Shown one piece after another: positions 61,362 through 64,000 of a DNA stretch of 64,000 nt. Below the pieces are notes generated by a model. It was not told the DNA's origin. It made no database searches and saw only the letters and a program-made list of their open reading frames with translations. The stretch covers positions 36,407 to 100,406 of the forward strand of contig SVUH01000001.1 of the NCBI GenBank assembly GCA_015063335.1. The letters run 5' to 3'. This DNA is from Oscillospiraceae bacterium. Lineage in GTDB: Bacteria > Bacillota_A > Clostridia > Oscillospirales > CAG-272. Every line of letters starts with the position of its first letter. Positions within the stretch are counted from its first letter, which is position 1. A program made the translations under genes and the position numbers.

Positions 61362-62456
61362 TTAAACGTTGAAGCGGAAGAGAACGATATCTCCGTCCTT
61401 CATAACGTAATCCTTTCCTTCACTTCTGTAAAGACCTGCCTCGCGCGCGGCGTTCATGCTTCCGCACTTGACGAGGTCGTCAAAGGAAACGATCTCCGCG
61501 CGGATAAAGCCGCGCTCAAAGTCGCTGTGAATTTTTCCTGCGGCACCGGGAGCTTTCGTTCCGCGGGTGATAGTCCAAGCCCTGACCTCTTGCGGACCTG
61601 CGGTAAGGTAGCTGATAAGACCGAGTAGAGAATAGCTTTCCTTGATAAGTCTGTCAAGTCCGCTTTCCTTGATGCCGAGGTCCTCAAGGAACATTTCCTT
61701 TTCCTCGCCGTCAAGCTCTGCGATCTCTGCCTCAAGCTGTGCGCAAACGGCAATTACGCCTGCGTGCTCGCGCTCTGCCTGCGCCTTGAGCGCCATGTAG
61801 TCGGAGTTGTCCGTAGGCTCGTCGCTTACCTCGTCCTCACTTACGTTTGCAACGTAAATGACGGGCTTCATGGTAAGCAGGGGAGTGTCGTAAAGGAATT
61901 CGCGCTCGCTCTCGTCGAGATCGACCTCGCGCGCGCACTTTCCGTCGGAGAGAGCCGCGTGAAGCTTTTCGAAGACCGCAAGCTCGGACGCCAAGGTCTT
62001 GTCGCCCTTCATTGCCTTTTTGGTGCGGTCGATCCTGCGCTCAACCATTTCAATATCGGAGAAGATCAATTCAAGATTGATGGTTTCAAGGTCGCGAAGC
62101 GAGTTTACGTTGCCGTCTACGTGAACGATATTTTCGTTCTTGAAGCAACGTACTACGTGAACGATAGCGTCAACCTCACGAATGTGAGAGAGGAACTTAT
62201 TGCCTAGGCCCTCGCCCTGCGAAGCACCCTTAACGAGTCCTGCGATGTCAACGAATTCGATGACAGCGGGTGTATATTTTTCGGGGTTGTGCATCTTTGC
62301 GAGGTAATCAAGTCGCGTGTCGGGAACAGCGACGATGCCGACGTTCGGCTCAATGGTGCAGAAAGGGTAGTTTGCCGACTCTGCGCCGCCGCCCGTTAAA
62401 GCATTAAAAAGTGTACTCTTTCCTACGTTTGGAAGTCCGACTATACCAAGCTTCAT
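61362..62456 (-). CDS. ychF: redox-regulated ATPase YchF
   Basis: A 364-residue Obg-family P-loop protein that prefers ATP to [12 protein letters not shown] (G1), [10 protein letters not shown] (G3) and YVANVSED (in the place of NKxD) are visible, and the TGS domain with [11 protein letters not shown] closes the protein. First gene of the ychF-trmB-nitroreductase-truB operon; promoter at 62547-62575 leaves a leader of about 85 bases. Confidence 0.96.
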   Translation of the reverse strand: MKLGIVGLPNVGKSTLFNALTGGGAESANYPFCTIEPNVGIVAVPDTRLDYLAKMHNPEKYTPAVIEFVDIAGLVKGASQGEGLGNKFLSHIREVDAIVHVVRCFKNENIVHVDGNVNSLRDLETINLELIFSDIEMVERRIDRTKKAMKGDKTLASELAVFEKLHAALSDGKCAREVDLDESEREFLYDTPLLTMKPVIYVANVSEDEVSDEPTDNSDYMALKAQAEREHAGVIAVCAQLEAEIAELDGEEKEMFLEDLGIKESGLDRLIKESYSLLGLISYLTAGPQEVRAWTITRGTKAPGAAGKIHSDFERGFIRAEIVSFDDLVKCGSMNAAREAGLYRSEGKDYVMKDGDIVLFRFNV

Positions 62457-62546
62457 GGTTTATATATCTCCTTAAATTTCATTTGTTTTGTTTTTCTTTT
62501 GCTTTCGGCTGTCTAAAACGGTACCAGAATATTACATCAATTTATA

Positions 62547-62575
62547 ATTATATCATATATTATGCTTTTTTTCAA
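62547..62575 (-). promoter_or_regulatory. promoter of the ychF operon
   Basis: TTGAAA and TATAAT on the minus strand with 17 bases between. Confidence 0.8.
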
Positions 62576-62633
62576 GATGTATAAGTAAATTATTGGGCTT
62601 TAGTTTTGCGAGGTGATTGAATTTAAAAACATG

Positions 62634-62662
62634 TTGTGTTTTTAGAAAAAGTGTGATATAAT
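62634..62662 (+). promoter_or_regulatory. promoter of the potassium transporter gene
   Basis: TTGTGT and TATAAT with 17 bases between; 42 bases before the GTG start. It is divergent from the ychF promoter. Confidence 0.75.
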
Positions 62663-62703
62663 GTATCTTAACATGAAGTTTCTTTCGTATAGGGGGGATT
62701 CTT

Positions 62704-64000
62704 GTGAATAAAAAAAGGAAAATATCTTTGTCGACGACGCAGATAATACTGCTTAGCTTTGTTATAGCGATAGGGGTTGGAAGTCTGCTTTTGGCGCTTC
62801 CCATAAGCTCCGCAAGCGGCAAAGCCGTGCCGTACCTTGACGCGCTGTTTACCGCTACGACGTCAACCTGCGTTACGGGGCTTGTTACTCTTCCAACCGC
62901 CACCACGTGGAGCGTATTCGGTCAGGTAGTTATTCTTATTTTAATTCAGATAGGCGGACTGGGTATTATTACTATCATGTCGGGCTTTATGCTTATGCTT
63001 AACCGAAAAATGGGTATAGGAGATAAGCTGCTGCTTCAGGACGCTTTTAATCTCAATACCATGTCGGGACTTGCGAAATTTATTCGCAACATTTTGCTTG
63101 GTACACTTATTATTGAATGCATAGGCGCTTTGCTTTACATGACGGTGTTCGTTCCCGATTTTGGCGCTCGCGGAATATGGATATCCGTATTTAACTCCGT
63201 GTCGGCATTTTGTAACGCGGGAATTGACATAATCGGTGAGAACAGTCTTTACGCTTACGCGCAAAACCCCGTAATAAACGCAGTTACCTCTGCTTTGATA
63301 ATTCTTGGTGGTATCGGATATATAGTTTGGTGGGATGTGCTTCGCGTATTCAGAACTCGTACCGCCAAAAACAGACGGATATTCAGGCACTTGACTCTGC
63401 ACTCGAAGATTGCGATAGTCAGTACGCTCGTGCTTATTTTTGGCGGCGGACTACTCCTCTTTATCGTTGAGTACAACAACACCGACACTATCGGAGGGTT
63501 GTCACTTGGGGGAAAGATACAGGTCTCTCTTTTCCAGTCAGTCACGACGAGGACGGCAGGCTTTGCTTCCGTTCCGCAGGAAAACCTTACGGGAGCAGGA
63601 GCGATAATCTCTATGGTGCTTATGCTTATCGGCGGCTCTCCCGTTGGTACGGCGGGCGGTATAAAGACGGTAACGGCAACGGTTTTGATGTGTTCTGCAC
63701 TTTCGACCGTAAGAAACAAGGACACAGCGACACTATTTAACCGCGCAATATCGGCGGATTCGATACGCAAGGCGGTGGCGGTCGCGGCTACGTTTGTTTG
63801 CATACTTGTTTCTTCGGCAACGCTGTTGTCGATGACGACGGACGCACCGACTCTTGATGTGCTTTACGAGGCGATGAGTGCTACGGCGACCGTCGGACTG
63901 TCGAGAAACGTTACATCGGGGCTTGACTCACTTGGAAAAATAATTATAATTTTCACCATGTATTTCGGTAGAGTAGGTCCGATTTCTCTTGCCGTAGCAC
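62704..64000 (+). CDS. TrkH/KtrB family potassium uptake protein, C-terminus beyond the window
   Basis: The frame opens with GTG at 62704, six bases after AGGGGGG, and stays open to the window end (432 codons). The protein is polytopic with four pore-loop repeats: the first filter is in TATTSTCVTGL, the second in AFCNAGIDI, the third in SVTTRTAGFAS, and GTAGGIKT follows in the next helix. KtrB-type proteins take up potassium with sodium and need a cytoplasmic KtrA/TrkA subunit, which may lie just to the right. No stop codon is reached, which explains why it is partial. Confidence 0.93.
   Translation, partial: MNKKRKISLSTTQIILLSFVIAIGVGSLLLALPISSASGKAVPYLDALFTATTSTCVTGLVTLPTATTWSVFGQVVILILIQIGGLGIITIMSGFMLMLNRKMGIGDKLLLQDAFNLNTMSGLAKFIRNILLGTLIIECIGALLYMTVFVPDFGARGIWISVFNSVSAFCNAGIDIIGENSLYAYAQNPVINAVTSALIILGGIGYIVWWDVLRVFRTRTAKNRRIFRHLTLHSKIAIVSTLVLIFGGGLLLFIVEYNNTDTIGGLSLGGKIQVSLFQSVTTRTAGFASVPQENLTGAGAIISMVLMLIGGSPVGTAGGIKTVTATVLMCSALSTVRNKDTATLFNRAISADSIRKAVAVAATFVCILVSSATLLSMTTDAPTLDVLYEAMSATATVGLSRNVTSGLDSLGKIIIIFTMYFGRVGPISLAVA

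Overview
The window is a chromosomal stretch of a bacterium of the class Clostridia (Firmicutes). This rests on the gene order dnaA-dnaN-recF-remB-gyrB-gyrA, the Soj/Spo0J-type parA-parB with Firmicute parS sites, the fakA/fakB pair, DUF1667, and strong sigma-A promoters and AAGGAGG-type ribosome sites. An uncultured gut member near the Oscillospirales/Christensenellales is a plausible guess but is not proven by the sequence. No phage, CRISPR array or complete insertion sequence was seen.

Layout. 1-4.2 kb (+): the end of pyruvate formate-lyase, its activase, and a GlpA/GlpB-like/DUF1667 oxidoreductase operon with its own promoter and a terminator hairpin in its leader. 4.4-10.9 kb (-): mnmE, a ZIP metal transporter, an esterase, an F420-ligase-like protein and a secreted protein, separated by copies of an AT-rich palindromic repeat. 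11-20 kb (-): the replication cluster; the dnaA-dnaN gap looks like the unwinding region of oriC, with DnaA-box-like 9-mers, a G run, six DnaA-trio triplets and an AT-rich tract in the Bacillus order. 20.6-28.4 kb (-): a six-gene lipid operon (fakB, fakA, a frameshifted GPH/MFS_2 transporter, an acyl-AMP ligase fused to an acyl carrier domain, a PlsC acyltransferase and an alpha/beta hydrolase with GxCxG in place of GxSxG). 28.5-38.6 kb (-): gtrA, rarA, serS, parB, a 73-aa ParB-N-terminus-like protein, parA, four parS sites, rsmG, mnmG and an AEC transporter.

38.8-42.1 kb is a small accessory patch: a TetR regulator with membrane-protein neighbours, an orphan HsdR N-terminal-domain protein, duplicated tRNA-Ser 3'-end fragments and an intact tRNA-Ser(CGA). 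42.3-48.3 kb (+): comM/yifB, three tandem M42 aminopeptidases and a methionine-gamma-lyase-like PLP protein. 48.4-55.9 kb (+): an orphan MBOAT acyltransferase and a Gld-type ABC exporter set. 56.1-59.1 kb (+): an HtrA-like protein that has lost its whole catalytic triad, and two MgtC paralogues. 59.2-62.5 kb (-): ychF-trmB-nitroreductase-truB. The window ends inside a TrkH/KtrB potassium transporter (+).

How the parts work together. The middle of the window holds the machinery to start replication (dnaA, oriC, dnaN, recF, gyrase) and to segregate the origin (parA, parB, parS). It also holds the tRNA wobble-modification genes usually found near the origin (mnmE, mnmG), but mnmE lies on the far side of dnaA from mnmG-rsmG-parAB, and all genes from 4.4 to 38.6 kb run in one direction. 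That suggests a local rearrangement at the origin. The lipid operon reads as a fatty-acid or lysolipid uptake, activation and re-acylation unit. Gene starts were moved from the longest open frame to the start with a good ribosome site wherever the sequence supported it. Nothing was compared with a database; family names come from motif recognition.
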